A stretch of DNA of 64,000 nucleotides from Halalkalicoccus subterraneus (GCF_003697815.1 NZ_RDQG01000024.1:1-64000); one strand, 5' to 3'; positions 1-9,275 are shown, numbered from the stretch's first letter. The notes: generated by a model not told the origin, from the letters alone. Numbers and translations: made by a program.

Positions 1-371
1 GAGGGATCGGTCTGATTGCCGTAGATCGAGGAGGTCGAGGCATAGACGACCGTGTTACAGCCGTCGTCGCGGGCTTGCTCGACGGTGTTGACGAACCCTT
101 CGACGTTGACGCGCGCTCCTTTCGTCGGATCGTCCTCGTGCATCGCATACGAGGATAGTGCCGCGAGGTGAAACACGACGTCCACCTCGGTCGGCAGATC
201 GTCGTCTAACACGCTTTTCTCTTGGAACTCAACGGTATCATTGAGGTTTTCGGGTGTTCCAAGATAGCCATCGTCGACGACGATGACATCGTTATTCTCT
301 ACGAGATGATTGGCGAGATTCGAGCCGATAAATCCGGCACCACCTGTCACGAGAATTCTATTTCCATTCAT
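1..371 (-). CDS. NAD-dependent epimerase/dehydratase, 5' part only
   Basis: This is the N-terminal 123 residues of an extended short-chain dehydrogenase; the rest lies beyond the window edge. The sequence opens with the Rossmann glycine motif GGAGFIGSNL at about residues 8-17. An acidic VVDDG at the end of the second strand selects NAD, and FHLAALSSY follows near residue 70. It reaches the TSSIYG segment that precedes the active-site Tyr-x3-Lys. The family includes UDP-glucose 4-epimerases and dTDP-glucose dehydratases working on sugar nucleotides for glycans. The start at 371 is the only ATG that keeps the glycine motif near the N-terminus. Substrate cannot be told from this fragment. A second epimerase of the same family lies at 58325-59260. 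Confidence 0.9.
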   Translation of the reverse strand, partial: MNGNRILVTGGAGFIGSNLANHLVENNDVIVVDDGYLGTPENLNDTVEFQEKSVLDDDLPTEVDVVFHLAALSSYAMHEDDPTKGARVNVEGFVNTVEQARDDGCNTVVYASTSSIYGNQTDP

Positions 372-485
372 ACTGAAACGAAATTCGACTATGGGTAAAA
401 AGATGCTGTATCTATACTAGATTCTGTGTTCCAAAGATCTTAGAAGAGACTTCTTCATCTTGCAAAACACATTAGTGGGACGGAA

Positions 486-722
486 TCAATCCTCTCTCGG
501 ATCCGTAATCAACTCAACCTCGTAGGCATCTGGATGAACACGTTCGAGATGATCATGTTCTACAAGCCGTCCAATCCTGTTACTGACCCATTGTCTGCTC
601 ACCTCCTTGATCTCGTCGCTGTAGAATTGCCGTAGTAGATTCGGGGTCGCCCATTCGTGTTCATCAAGGAACGCCAGTATCCAGCGATCCATTTCGTTGA
701 GATCTTCCTCAGACAACGCCAT
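486..722 (-). CDS. small winged-helix DNA-binding protein
   Basis: This 78-residue acidic protein is almost entirely one winged helix-turn-helix. A helix with MDRWILAFLDEHEWATP leads to the recognition-helix region VSRQWVSNRIGRLVEHDHLERV and ends in a short beta wing. Proteins of this size and layout are common in haloarchaeal plasmids and proviruses, where they act as repressor-like regulators (PhiH1 repressor type or MarR-like). It is divergent from the three-gene operon starting at 932, so it is the natural candidate regulator of that operon. That role is inference from position; no ligand-binding domain is present. Confidence 0.75.
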   Translation of the reverse strand: MALSEEDLNEMDRWILAFLDEHEWATPNLLRQFYSDEIKEVSRQWVSNRIGRLVEHDHLERVHPDAYEVELITDPRED

Positions 723-931
723 GTTCGATCGTCTAGGGATTACTCCCGCCTGCTGTAAGGGTATTGTCTTTAACGCCGAAAATGAACATGACTATAGATG
801 GTAGAAATAGACTTCCGTAAACTATATTGGAGGCAGACTTGTTATACTATTCGAGAAGGTCGGTTTCGTCACAAATCAATTCGTGGCCGCGTGGTAGGAC
901 ACGCGACCGAGCTTCTCAGGCAGGAGAAGCA

Positions 932-1138
932 ATGAACACTAGCCACTCACCGCCAGAAAACAGTATCGGCTCATCAACTCTCGAACAGCACATCACGGGC
1001 CCACACTGGGAACCACCCGAAATCCCGAACGCGACCACCTATTGGCGCTGTACGGCCTGCGGTCACGAGTCCATCCATGAAACGGACCTCTACCGACCCA
1101 CGTTCCACACCGACGACTGCGAGGTCCACGAATGCTGA
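932..1138 (+). CDS. small zinc-finger-like protein
   Basis: This 68-residue protein has a CTAC (CxxC) knuckle near residue 41 and a second pair of cysteines (DCEVHEC) at the C-terminus, with histidines between them, so one zinc ion is likely bound. I chose the ATG at 932 rather than the upstream ATG at 827 because it follows a GGAG ribosome-binding site by six bases and removes an implausible Arg/Ser-rich leader. Its stop overlaps the next gene's start (1132), so the genes are translationally coupled. The function is unknown. The context is a plasmid- or virus-type operon next to orc1/cdc6. Confidence 0.65.
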   Translation: MNTSHSPPENSIGSSTLEQHITGPHWEPPEIPNATTYWRCTACGHESIHETDLYRPTFHTDDCEVHEC

Positions 1139-1464
1139 TCACGACCCCAGCCGAACAGCTCCTTACTGGCTTCCCGATTCTCGAGACCCGCTGTCAGTAC
1201 TGCAAGAGTACCCTCGGCGAGGGCGACCCCGTCAGCGCGTACGTCGTGCGCTATGCCGGCGACGACGAATGGACCATCCCACACATCTACTGTCGGGACT
1301 GCCAGTCGACCATCACCGACCCGACTCTCGGCGCGACCGAACTGCTGGCCGAGGGCCACCTCGGCGTCACGATGGACGCCACAACCCAACGGGCCTCCCT
1401 CACCCTACTCGAAATCGAACGCATCACAAAGAGCGCGCCGGAGGAAGGCCATGTCACGCTCTGA
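1132..1464 (+). CDS. uncharacterised protein with two CxxC knuckles
   Basis: This is a 110-residue protein. CQYC near residue 21 and CRDC near residue 56 form a treble-clef or zinc-ribbon-like metal site. The remainder is alpha/beta, ending in a helix (LTLLEIERI). The start overlaps the stop of the preceding zinc-finger gene, and its stop overlaps the next gene by 14 bases. The three genes (932-2071) are therefore one transcript with coupled translation. Small CxxC-CxxC proteins like this recur in haloarchaeal plasmids and proviruses without assigned function. I do not recognise a named family with certainty. Confidence 0.7.
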   Translation: MLITTPAEQLLTGFPILETRCQYCKSTLGEGDPVSAYVVRYAGDDEWTIPHIYCRDCQSTITDPTLGATELLAEGHLGVTMDATTQRASLTLLEIERITKSAPEEGHVTL

Positions 1465-2071
1465 GGAGCCTTCCGACGAACCGGTCGAACCCCGTCTCGA
1501 GCGACTGGAACGCGAGATGCTTAGACAGGACTCCCTCGAGATGGCCGCCATCAGACGATTGCTCCACGGCCTGAGCGACGCCCCGGCCGACGCCGACCCG
1601 ATCGCGAAGGTCGATGCGATCATCGATCGCCTGGACACCCTCGAGACCGCGGTCGATCATCTGCAGGCCCAGGTCCGGTCCCAACGCACCCACCAAACGG
1701 GAACGAAAAAAGAGCGGGCCAAACGCCTCGCACGTAACGAGATCCTCCGCCAGATCACCCAGAAGACGAACCCGATCGGCGAGGGCGGGGCCGTCGACGT
1801 CCCGACTATACTCACGATGGGCCACGGACTGGGCGTCGAGTTCACTCACAAAACGGTCGGCGACGCCTTCGAAGCCCTCAGCACCGAGTGGGAGGCCTTC
1901 GAACTCCAAGCAGGAAGCGGCACCAAGGAGGGCGCGAACAAACGGCTGGTCGCCACCGCCGATTCGATCCCCGACGCGCTCTGGGAGCTCTACGAGGCCG
2001 ACACTGGTGAGAAAGCAAGCACGAAGGACACTGTCGCCGAAAGTAGCGACCACACGAACGAGGGGCGCTAG
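1451..2071 (+). CDS. coiled-coil plus helical-domain protein of plasmid/virus type
   Basis: This 206-residue protein is third in the operon. Residues about 10-85 form heptad-like helices (EPRLERLEREMLRQDSLEM, then KVDAIIDRLDTLETAVDHLQ) that should make a coiled coil. A basic stretch (KKERAKRLARNEILRQI) follows, and then a helical domain with the MGHGLGVEFTHKTVGDAFE segment that resembles a helix-turn-helix. The tail is acidic and disordered. The start at 1451 follows GGAGGAAGGCC, a good ribosome-binding site. The layout (oligomerising coil, basic patch, HTH-like domain) fits a DNA-binding accessory protein, but the function is inferred only. The gene converges on the orc1/cdc6 gene. Confidence 0.7.
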   Translation: MSRSEEPSDEPVEPRLERLEREMLRQDSLEMAAIRRLLHGLSDAPADADPIAKVDAIIDRLDTLETAVDHLQAQVRSQRTHQTGTKKERAKRLARNEILRQITQKTNPIGEGGAVDVPTILTMGHGLGVEFTHKTVGDAFEALSTEWEAFELQAGSGTKEGANKRLVATADSIPDALWELYEADTGEKASTKDTVAESSDHTNEGR

Positions 2072-2172
2072 AATGACGCCATTCCAGCCCGTTGTTCCAC
2101 CGCCATTGTTTGAGTACTCTTCTTCACTTGTACTGCTGTCTGTACTAAACGGTTGATGAGCGGTGGGTCTCT

Positions 2173-2207
2173 CGCCTCGTATCGTCTCGAATGGACGATA
2201 CGAGGCG
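2173..2207. repeat. 14-bp perfect stem-loop
   Basis: An inverted repeat with arms CGCCTCGTATCGTC and GACGATACGAGGCG is separated by seven bases. It lies in the gap between the convergent operons ending at 2071 and 2349. It could be a bidirectional terminator-like structure, the relic of a recombination site, or a small-RNA hairpin. There is no T-run directly after either arm, which argues against a simple terminator. Confidence 0.6.
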
Positions 2208-2224
2208 GTTGCGGCCTCCTTCTC

Positions 2225-2245
2225 GCTACTTTCGATGAAAGTAGC
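2225..2245. repeat. 9-bp perfect stem-loop
   Basis: Arms GCTACTTTC and GAAAGTAGC flank a three-base loop. It sits 17 bases after the larger stem-loop in the same convergent gap. The two hairpins are unrelated in sequence. Function is unknown. Confidence 0.55.
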
Positions 2246-2348
2246 TCTAGGAGATCAAGCATCATGAGACGATCACCAATAGAACATCGCTACTACTACG
2301 AGTTGACTGCCGCGACTGTTCTTCTCTATCCTCGATTCGAACAGTGAG

Positions 2349-3545
2349 TCAGATAAAGTCGGGGTGGTTCTCTATGATCTCTTTGCCGAGCTGGGGATCA
2401 AACGTCGTTTTGTGTTGCTTCACTCGTCCCTCTTGCCCTCGTGATTCAATCCAGGCTTCGAGTAATCCCATCGTTTCGAGATCCGTAACGACGTTTTGAA
2501 TTGCCCGTTTTCCTAGTGGGGCGTCCAGGGCAGTCTCTGTTTCCATCGACTTGCGTATCTGCTCTGTCGTTACTGGTTGGACGATCTCTCCTGTTTGTTT
2601 ATTTGTCCAACTGGTAGCTGCTACTAAGACACCTACATGATTGGCCGGCAGCTGAGCTAGCTTTTCCATAATTGCGTCCTGTTCGGTCGCTTCAAGACTG
2701 TCATTGATGCACTCGATCGTCACGCTCGCTAATTCACGCTGATTTGCTAGTTCTCCCGCATTCCGAAAGAGGGTCAGAGCCTTGCGTGCATCGCCCCAGC
2801 GAGTTGCAGCCTGTAGTATCCCATGCTCTACTGCCTCTGGTACGTAAGATTCCTCGGTAAACGCACGCTCTAGATGTGGAAGGAGGATTTTGGCTAATTC
2901 GTTGGGACCGTATGGCCCGAAAAACACTTCCTCGTTTCCCATCGTACTCTCGACGCGACTATCGAGACGAAGATCCACCTCCACGAGCTGATTGCTGATG
3001 AGCCAGGCTGAAAGAGATATTCCACGCTTGAGCTTCCCTTCGCCACGTAACAATCGGTAGAAGAACTCGTTTGGATCGTAGTTCGTATCGTGCTGGAGCT
3101 GGTCGATCTCATCGAGGATCAGTACCGTATACTCCGGATACCCCTCAAGGGCGACCCAGATTCCCTCGAAGACGCCGTCAAGACCTTCATACGACTTCTT
3201 GCGCTCGCCGATCAGTTCGAGATGGATCTCGTTGGCCGCACTGAAGATCGTTCGACATTCCTTGAGGTTGACGTACTCGACGGCAAGCTCCTCGTGTCGA
3301 GTGGCGAACTCCTCGGCAATCCGTCGGGCAGTGAGGGTTTTTCCTGCTCCCGGTGGCCCGTGAATCGAGACCGTCGGCGGAAGATAGCCTTCGGACACGC
3401 CGTTCAAGATCGTCGCGAGTTCCCGTTCCTGCTCGTCGCGAGCCATGATCTCATCCGGTTCAGCTAATGGATCGAGTGCACCTTTATCCGCAAAGACGCT
3501 GTCATCCGGGGCCGTCTCCTCGAAAAGGTCGTCGTACTTGTTCAT
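2349..3545 (-). CDS. cdc6: Orc1/Cdc6-family replication initiator
   Basis: This 398-residue AAA+ initiator has Walker A GPPGAGKT near residue 65-72, Walker B LILDEID near residue 142-148, a sensor-1 region (SAWLISNQL), and a lid domain with WGDARKALTLFRNAGE. The C-terminal third (about residue 300 onward) is the winged helix that reads origin recognition boxes. Archaeal Orc1/Cdc6 proteins bind origin repeats and load MCM. This divergent, plasmid-type version is intact and of normal length (about 400). Its 5' neighbourhood is short and carries an inverted repeat at 3581-3604 that may be an operator or part of an origin. A relic of a second, different Orc1/Cdc6 sits at 23851-24081. Confidence 0.95.
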   Translation of the reverse strand: MNKYDDLFEETAPDDSVFADKGALDPLAEPDEIMARDEQERELATILNGVSEGYLPPTVSIHGPPGAGKTLTARRIAEEFATRHEELAVEYVNLKECRTIFSAANEIHLELIGERKKSYEGLDGVFEGIWVALEGYPEYTVLILDEIDQLQHDTNYDPNEFFYRLLRGEGKLKRGISLSAWLISNQLVEVDLRLDSRVESTMGNEEVFFGPYGPNELAKILLPHLERAFTEESYVPEAVEHGILQAATRWGDARKALTLFRNAGELANQRELASVTIECINDSLEATEQDAIMEKLAQLPANHVGVLVAATSWTNKQTGEIVQPVTTEQIRKSMETETALDAPLGKRAIQNVVTDLETMGLLEAWIESRGQEGRVKQHKTTFDPQLGKEIIENHPDFI

Positions 3546-3580
3546 GGTGTCGGAGGAATCGTTTTGTCGTTGCGTCCAGC

Positions 3581-3604
3581 GGAACTACGTATCCGTATAG
3601 TTCC
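3581..3604. promoter_or_regulatory. inverted repeat upstream of orc1/cdc6
   Basis: GGAACTA and TAGTTCC arms are separated by 10 bases, 36 bases upstream of the orc1/cdc6 start. The position fits an autoregulatory operator or an origin recognition element for the adjacent initiator. No second copy was found nearby, so this is suggestive only. Confidence 0.4.
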
Positions 3605-3676
3605 AAATCATGTAAACTATCGGTACGCCAGCTCCGGCATGAGCCCTACCGAGTATCCGATATTCAGTCCGGGCTG

Positions 3677-3904
3677 TTAGGCATCGATCTGTCCAGGGGT
3701 GCGACTGGAGGCTGGGTGCTCACGCCGCGCCGCATCAAGGAGAGCCACTCTTCGTTCGAGCATTTTCCACGCAGAGAGTGCCTCCCATGCGTCTTCAGTT
3801 GCCATGTCCCGACTGGCTTCGACGAGGGAGACGGCGTCAGGAGCATTTGCGTCGAACTGTTTTCTGTACGCTTCGATCCGTTCGATGGCGTCTGAAAGCG
3901 CCTC
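3677..3904 (-). pseudogene. helical protein fragment downstream of HhH gene
   Basis: An open frame follows directly after the stop of the helix-hairpin-helix gene. It reads VEALSDAIERIEAYRKQF at its start, has MATEDAWEALSAWKMLERR in the middle, and ends at TAA at 3677. Composition and reading frame look genuinely coding: acidic, amphipathic helices and haloarchaeal codon use. However, no ATG or GTG exists in frame before the conserved-looking part. Either the start is a rare codon overlapping the upstream gene or the 5' end has decayed. It was probably the second gene of a two-gene operon with the HhH protein. Function is unknown. Confidence 0.45.
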
Positions 3905-3912
3905 GACGTCGA

Positions 3913-4485
3913 CTATCGTCGCTCTTCGACCAACGCGCGGATCTTCTCGAGGGCGTCGGGCCCGACCCCCGGGATCGAACGCAACACGTCGTCGGTCGCG
4001 CCATCCACGTCGGTGACGGTCACGATTCCCAGCCCTCGAAGGCGGCTGGCCGTCTTCGGGCCGATTCCAGGGATTTCCTCGAACGCGACCTCCTGGTCGT
4101 CATCGCTTTTCGTCTCCTCAGCCTTCGTGTCCGTGCCCGTGTCGGCGAGGAGGTCGAGTGCCTCCCGCAGTGCGTCGGCCTTGTGGTGTGCCTTCCGACC
4201 GTCCTGTTCGTCGTACTCGGCGAGACGAGCGCGAAGTCGCTCGTACTGCCCGCCATCGATGGAGGGAGCAGCGTTGGGGCGGACGTGATATCGAGTGCCC
4301 AGCTCCGTTTCGAACGTCCTGCGGGGTATCAGCGTCGTCGCGTCCGCCTCGTCGCGGACGAGGACGATCCGTGAGTCGGCGTAGATCACCTGTCGGCGGT
4401 CGCCGGTTCGCTGGTCGGCGACGGTCAATCCGATCTGTACGTCGGTCCTGGTAGTTCTCGATGGAACGAAGTCCGTGTTTGCCAT
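3913..4485 (-). CDS. helix-hairpin-helix protein
   Basis: This is a 190-residue protein. Residues about 1-85 form a beta-rich N-terminal domain (VQIGLTVADQRTGDRRQVIYAD). A variable charged linker follows, and residues about 130-188 carry two tandem helix-hairpin-helix motifs (FEEIPGIGPKTASRLRGLG and LRSIPGVGPDALEKIRALV). Paired HhH motifs bind DNA non-specifically through the phosphate backbone, as in RuvA, RadA N-termini and UvrC. This protein is found in haloarchaeal plasmid-like regions, and a role in DNA repair or plasmid maintenance is inferred. The region upstream carries only transposon-end-like sequence, so the original promoter may have been replaced. Confidence 0.8.
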   Translation of the reverse strand: MANTDFVPSRTTRTDVQIGLTVADQRTGDRRQVIYADSRIVLVRDEADATTLIPRRTFETELGTRYHVRPNAAPSIDGGQYERLRARLAEYDEQDGRKAHHKADALREALDLLADTGTDTKAEETKSDDDQEVAFEEIPGIGPKTASRLRGLGIVTVTDVDGATDDVLRSIPGVGPDALEKIRALVEERR

Positions 4486-4535
4486 TGTCGGGGTGGTGAG
4501 GTGTGCCTGGTTGTTTCTCCGGATGGCACAACAGT

Positions 4536-4968
4536 CCCTCCTCTACAGGGAGGGTTCTCAGAGGGATGTATCTGTCGTTTCTACGGCGGAGAACGTCTGT
4601 AGAACCAGTTTAGCCTCATCGATACCACCAGGTATCCCGTCGCTTTGCGTGGTCACGGTCAACGCAGAACGGACGACGCACGAATCGGATCAGTCAGGCA
4701 CTAGGAGCGGCGTACTCGACGGGAAATGTGGCTGGTGAGTCGACTACACGCCCGACCGCAGAAGCGCCTCCGGATCGTTCCCGTACTTCCGAATCTCGCC
4801 ACCGATGGTGGCTAGGATAGGGATAACGGCTGGATGGTACAACCAGCGGTTCACTTGTTCGACCATAGCGAGGCCCGTTTCGCCCCGCGAGAACAGGCCG
4901 AGAACCTCGAACCCTACTATCCCAACGCGGTACGGGAAACCCCGGCGTGAACGCCGGGGAGGATGTCA
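4536..4968. mobile_element. probable non-autonomous IS200/IS605-type element (PATE-like)
   Basis: The stretch between the HhH gene and the TumE operon has no convincing gene. It starts with a short palindrome (CCCTCC, six bases, GGGAGG at 4536-4553). It ends with GGGAAAC, a perfect 9-bp hairpin (4940-4959) and the terminal GGATGTCA at 4961-4968. That right end closely matches the one at 37151-37185 and the right end of the complete IS200/IS605 copy at 6418-6450. Palindrome-associated mini-elements of this kind are known in haloarchaea. The right end is clear; the left boundary is a guess. Confidence 0.5.
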
Positions 4969-5069
4969 TTACTGCGTGTCCTCTCGTCCCGTTTTTCGGA
5001 CATTGACGGCTGTCGTTTTGGGTATTCCAGCTAGAGTCTGTTGATCACAGTCGAATACGAGAACGTTTG

Positions 5070-5510
5070 CTACGCGGCCGCCTCAGTGTCTTCAGACTTC
5101 GACCCGTGGATCGTCACCGAGACGTCGATCGATTCGTAGGGGACGAAGGGTGCTCGACCGCTCGCATCCCCACGGAATTTGATGATCCCGTACTCAGCGA
5201 GCACCTCGACGTCCTCGTGGACGACCGAGTAGCTTCGATCGAGACGCTTTGCGAGCGCCGAGATACTATTGGCGGGGTCGTCCATTAGCGACCGGATGAC
5301 CTCGAAGCGGCGGTCGGTGAGCAATTTCCGGAGTTTGTTCGCACTCGCAAACGAGATCTCGGCGGGCGTCTGTTCGCCCCCCTCGGCTGCGTCGGCAGCC
5401 TTGAGCGCACGCTCGGTAGCCTCCTCATGCGTGGCGATTGTGATGCGAAGCGTCTCGGGCCAGTTGAGCTCTTCGGGAGCCATATCGTCGGATCGGTTAT
5501 CGGGTTGCAT
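5070..5510 (-). CDS. winged-helix antitoxin/regulator, HVO_A0114 type
   Basis: This 146-residue protein has an N-terminal helical region (LRITIATHEEATERALKAAD) that probably contacts the toxin or dimerises. A winged helix follows at about residues 55-115 (RFEVIRSLMDDPANSISALAKRLDRSYSVVHEDVEVLAEYGIIKF). This layout is the HVO_A0114 family of putative DNA-binding proteins, which commonly sits beside TumE-type toxins. The gene starts 14 bases inside the 3' end of the toxin gene at 5497-5808, so the order is toxin first, antitoxin second, translationally coupled. Expected role: neutralise the toxin and repress the operon. The assignment rests on domain pattern and gene pairing. Confidence 0.8.
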   Translation of the reverse strand: MQPDNRSDDMAPEELNWPETLRITIATHEEATERALKAADAAEGGEQTPAEISFASANKLRKLLTDRRFEVIRSLMDDPANSISALAKRLDRSYSVVHEDVEVLAEYGIIKFRGDASGRAPFVPYESIDVSVTIHGSKSEDTEAAA

Positions 5511-5808
5511 TGAGTTCGTCCACCTCGTTCAGGAACCGAGTGACATGATCGCGAAGGCCGGTAAACTCGATCTCGGTGATCTCGGCGTCGGTATCGGAGT
5601 GGCGATGGTGATACCCCGCGCCGTGTTGGGGAACCTTCGAGTTGTCGTACCGGAGAATCTCGTCATTCTCCACGGGCTGGAAGTACTGAAACCCGTACGA
5701 GTAGCCGCCGGGATGGGCCGAACTCTCGATCGCCGAGAGGACGACCTCTGTCCCCTCGATGGGGTCGACATCGAATCGTCGGTCGAGTACTACATCCCCG
5801 TCTCCCAT
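5497..5808 (-). CDS. TumE-type toxin (DUF6516-like)
   Basis: This 103-residue protein contains GYSYGFQYFQ, an ILRYDNSKVP strand-turn and a histidine cluster GYHHRHSD, then a C-terminal helix (HVTRFLNEVDEL). Small proteins with an aromatic strand, an [RK]-[YF]-D-N turn and an HHRH-type cluster next to an HVO_A0114-type regulator match the TumE/DUF6516 toxin family. Mechanism is unproven. It is the first gene of a two-gene operon with 5070-5510. A TATA-like CTATATACG lies about 45 bases upstream. The same sequence plan is seen in the proteins at 22812, 27671 and 28891, which suggests one toxin superfamily in several copies. Confidence 0.7.
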   Translation of the reverse strand: MGDGDVVLDRRFDVDPIEGTEVVLSAIESSAHPGGYSYGFQYFQPVENDEILRYDNSKVPQHGAGYHHRHSDTDAEITEIEFTGLRDHVTRFLNEVDELNATR

Positions 5809-5894
5809 GTCACTCGTTGTGTGTTTCAGCTACGCACTGCTCGTATATAGTTGTATGCTATCACCTGATACCGATAGTACTTCACTTGACAGCG

Positions 5895-6175
5895 TTCGAT
5901 GATTGCTATGGGGACAAGGATCGAGACGAGTGGATAGAGCAATTACACACTCGGAAGAATGGTTGTGATCTGACCGTATGTAACCAGAGACGACCGCTTT
6001 GACCACCCTCTTGGTACGAAATCTCGGGAGAGTTCGACATACTGTTGAGTCGATTCCGATCCTCGCTCTCATAGGCAATACGCTACATCTTGTAGATTGC
6101 ACGCGTAACGAGTGAGACCTCTTCAACGAGGATACAGGATGGCTCGGCGTCGACAGTTTGAGCGTACGGTGGTCA
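5895..6175. pseudogene. mosaic relic of toxin-antitoxin genes
   Basis: Two fragments are fused. Bases 5895-5936 match the 3' end of the winged-helix gene at 24569-24919 (residues FDDCYGD-x-DRDEWIE). Bases 5937-6175 match 28797-29036, that is, the promoter region of one DUF7342-like gene and the 3' end of the toxin gene 28891-29340, with many point changes. In the copy the toxin stop codon is altered and the frame is broken. The block is a decayed duplicate from the toxin-antitoxin island 20 kb away, and nothing in it should be functional. Confidence 0.7.
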
Positions 6176-6451
6176 TCAGTCCTCGTTCACTGAGATCATG
6201 TCCGACGCCTCACCGTACGGCTGTATCGCCTCGTGGACCCAGCGTGGATCGAAGGTGGTACTCCCGAGGGGACCCCAGCTCTGCTATCGATTCGAGGAAC
6301 CGAGCGGTCGCGAGACTGCAACCAGCGAGTTCACTCTCGAGATCCAGCCGTCCCGGTCGAGAACGCTACCGATCCGACATACATCGGTCCCGACCATACT
6401 GCTAACTACATCGCCATTGACATCCTCCCGCCCCTAAAGGGGCGAGATTCC

Positions 6452-7738
<1,287 letters not shown>

Positions 7739-7742
<4 letters not shown>

Positions 7743-8113
7743 GCGTTGTGTTGCTCGCGGATATACTGCTCTACGGCGTCTTTCGAGACACTACCCGCCG
7801 TTCCGACGTAGTACGAGCGCGTCCATTTGATACGGTCGTCGTATCGCTGATTGTAGTACCGCGCGGAGATGCCCTTCAGCCAATTGACGAGCAACGAGGG
7901 TTCGTTGCGCGGCGGGCTTCCCACGAACAGGTGTACGTGGTCGGGCATGATTTCGACCTCTACGAGTTCGAGGTCTTTGTCGTCGCATATCTCCGCGAAG
8001 ATGGTTTTGAGACGTTCTTTGGTTGCGCCCGTCAGACGCGGCTCCCGGTACTTCGGGATGAACACTATGTGGTAGTAGAGTTCGTATTTCGCGTGACGGG
8101 TACTCTTCACCAT
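7739..8113 (-). CDS. tnpA: IS200/IS605 Y1 transposase TnpA
   Basis: This 124-residue HUH single-strand transposase is of normal length for the family (about 130). It has the strand [10 protein letters not shown], the metal-binding HUH motif in MPDHVHLF (about residues 57-64), and the C-terminal helix [12 protein letters not shown], which carries the catalytic tyrosine after the conserved YVGTAG. TnpA cuts and rejoins single-stranded ends by recognising the subterminal hairpins at 8213-8226 and 6429-6444. All key residues look intact, so the element may be mobile. A decayed C-terminal copy of a related TnpA lies at 44704-44787. Confidence 0.93.
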
Positions 8114-8261
8114 CTATGTATACTATGGTCGGGTTGCTACTTAAACGTACCGACAGAACCCCGGCAGTGCTTTCGACAGCGGAAGATTAACGAGAATTAC
8201 GGCGCGTATCCCCGCCCTGAAGGGCGAGGCTTTGCGCCTGTTTCACGTAAACACCTACCCA

Positions 8262-9275
8262 ATGCGCGCCGCAGCGTTCACCGATCTCACTGGTCCGAAT
8301 GGTGTCTCGATCGTCGACCAACCAACCCCCGAACCCGAGCGTCGAGAGGTGCTCGTCGACGTCGAGGCCTGCGCGATCAATCGCCACGACCTCTGGATCC
8401 TTGAGGGCGACTCTGCAATGGTCGATACGGACGATCTGCCGTTCGTCAGCGGCCTCGACGTCGCCGGCGTTGTCAGAGATATCGGCGAGGACGTCACGAA
8501 CGTCGAGCCTGGCGACCGGGTCGTCCTCTGTCCGAACGAGACCTGTGGAACGTGTCGCTACTGCCGAGAGGGCCCGGAGAACCTCTGTGAGAACTTTTCA
8601 CTGTATCACGGCGGGCTCGCCGAGACCGCTTGCGTCCAAGCCGACCGCCTCATTGTGCTCCCCGATAGTGTGGGAACGGTCGAGGCGGCCGCGCTGCCGA
8701 CGGCGTACATGACCGCCTACCACATGCTTCGCCGGATCGAGGCCGGACCGGCCGATCTAGTGTTCGTCCCGGGTGCGACCGGTGGCGTCGGCGTCGCCGG
8801 CGTCCAACTCGCGGGCGTCCTCGGGGCCCACAGCGTCGGGACCTCCTCCTCGCGGGCGAAACTCGATCGGCTCGAATCCCTCGGGCTCGATCACGCAATC
8901 GAGGATACCGATCCGGACGCGATCCAGGAGGCGATCGCCGATATCGAGCCGGTCGACGGCGTGCTCAACCACCTCGGCGGTGCGTATACTCAACTCGGGT
9001 TGGACGTCCTCCGGCGTGACGGCCGGATGGCGGTCTGTGGGCGGACGGCCGGTGGGACGTCCGAAATCGACATTCCCGATCTCTTCCTCGGGCACAAACG
9101 CATCATCGGGAGCACGATGGGGACCCAAGACGACTTGGAGACGCTCGTGGAACTCGTCGACGACGGCGCGTTCACGCCCGAAATCGACCGGACTTACTCC
9201 CTTTCGGAGACCGGTGCGGCGTTCACAGCGATGCAGGACCGCGAGAGCGTCGGTAAGCTCGTCGTTACGCCCTAA
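8262..9275 (+). CDS. zinc-dependent medium-chain alcohol dehydrogenase
   Basis: This 337-residue protein of the MDR family has a GroES-like N-terminal catalytic half with ACAINRHDLWILEG and the structural zinc loop ETCGTCRYCREGPENLC (four cysteines, about residues 91-105). The Rossmann half carries GATGGVGVAGVQLAG for NAD(P). The catalytic Cys/His ligand pattern is modified: Asn36-Arg-His38-Asp replaces the usual Cys-x-His. It may therefore be a quinone-reductase-like or specialised ADH. I chose ATG 8262 (MRAAAF) because the upstream ATG would add ten residues lying in the insertion-sequence flank. The IS left end is only about 25 bases upstream and may affect its promoter. A truncated copy of its 3' end is at 16803-16912. 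Confidence 0.88.
   Translation: MRAAAFTDLTGPNGVSIVDQPTPEPERREVLVDVEACAINRHDLWILEGDSAMVDTDDLPFVSGLDVAGVVRDIGEDVTNVEPGDRVVLCPNETCGTCRYCREGPENLCENFSLYHGGLAETACVQADRLIVLPDSVGTVEAAALPTAYMTAYHMLRRIEAGPADLVFVPGATGGVGVAGVQLAGVLGAHSVGTSSSRAKLDRLESLGLDHAIEDTDPDAIQEAIADIEPVDGVLNHLGGAYTQLGLDVLRRDGRMAVCGRTAGGTSEIDIPDLFLGHKRIIGSTMGTQDDLETLVELVDDGAFTPEIDRTYSLSETGAAFTAMQDRESVGKLVVTP

Noticed and set aside
4694-4969. 91-codon minus-strand frame through the PATE-like element
   Set aside because: It is Arg/Ser/Pro-rich and ends inside the transposon right-end hairpin. There is no family resemblance.
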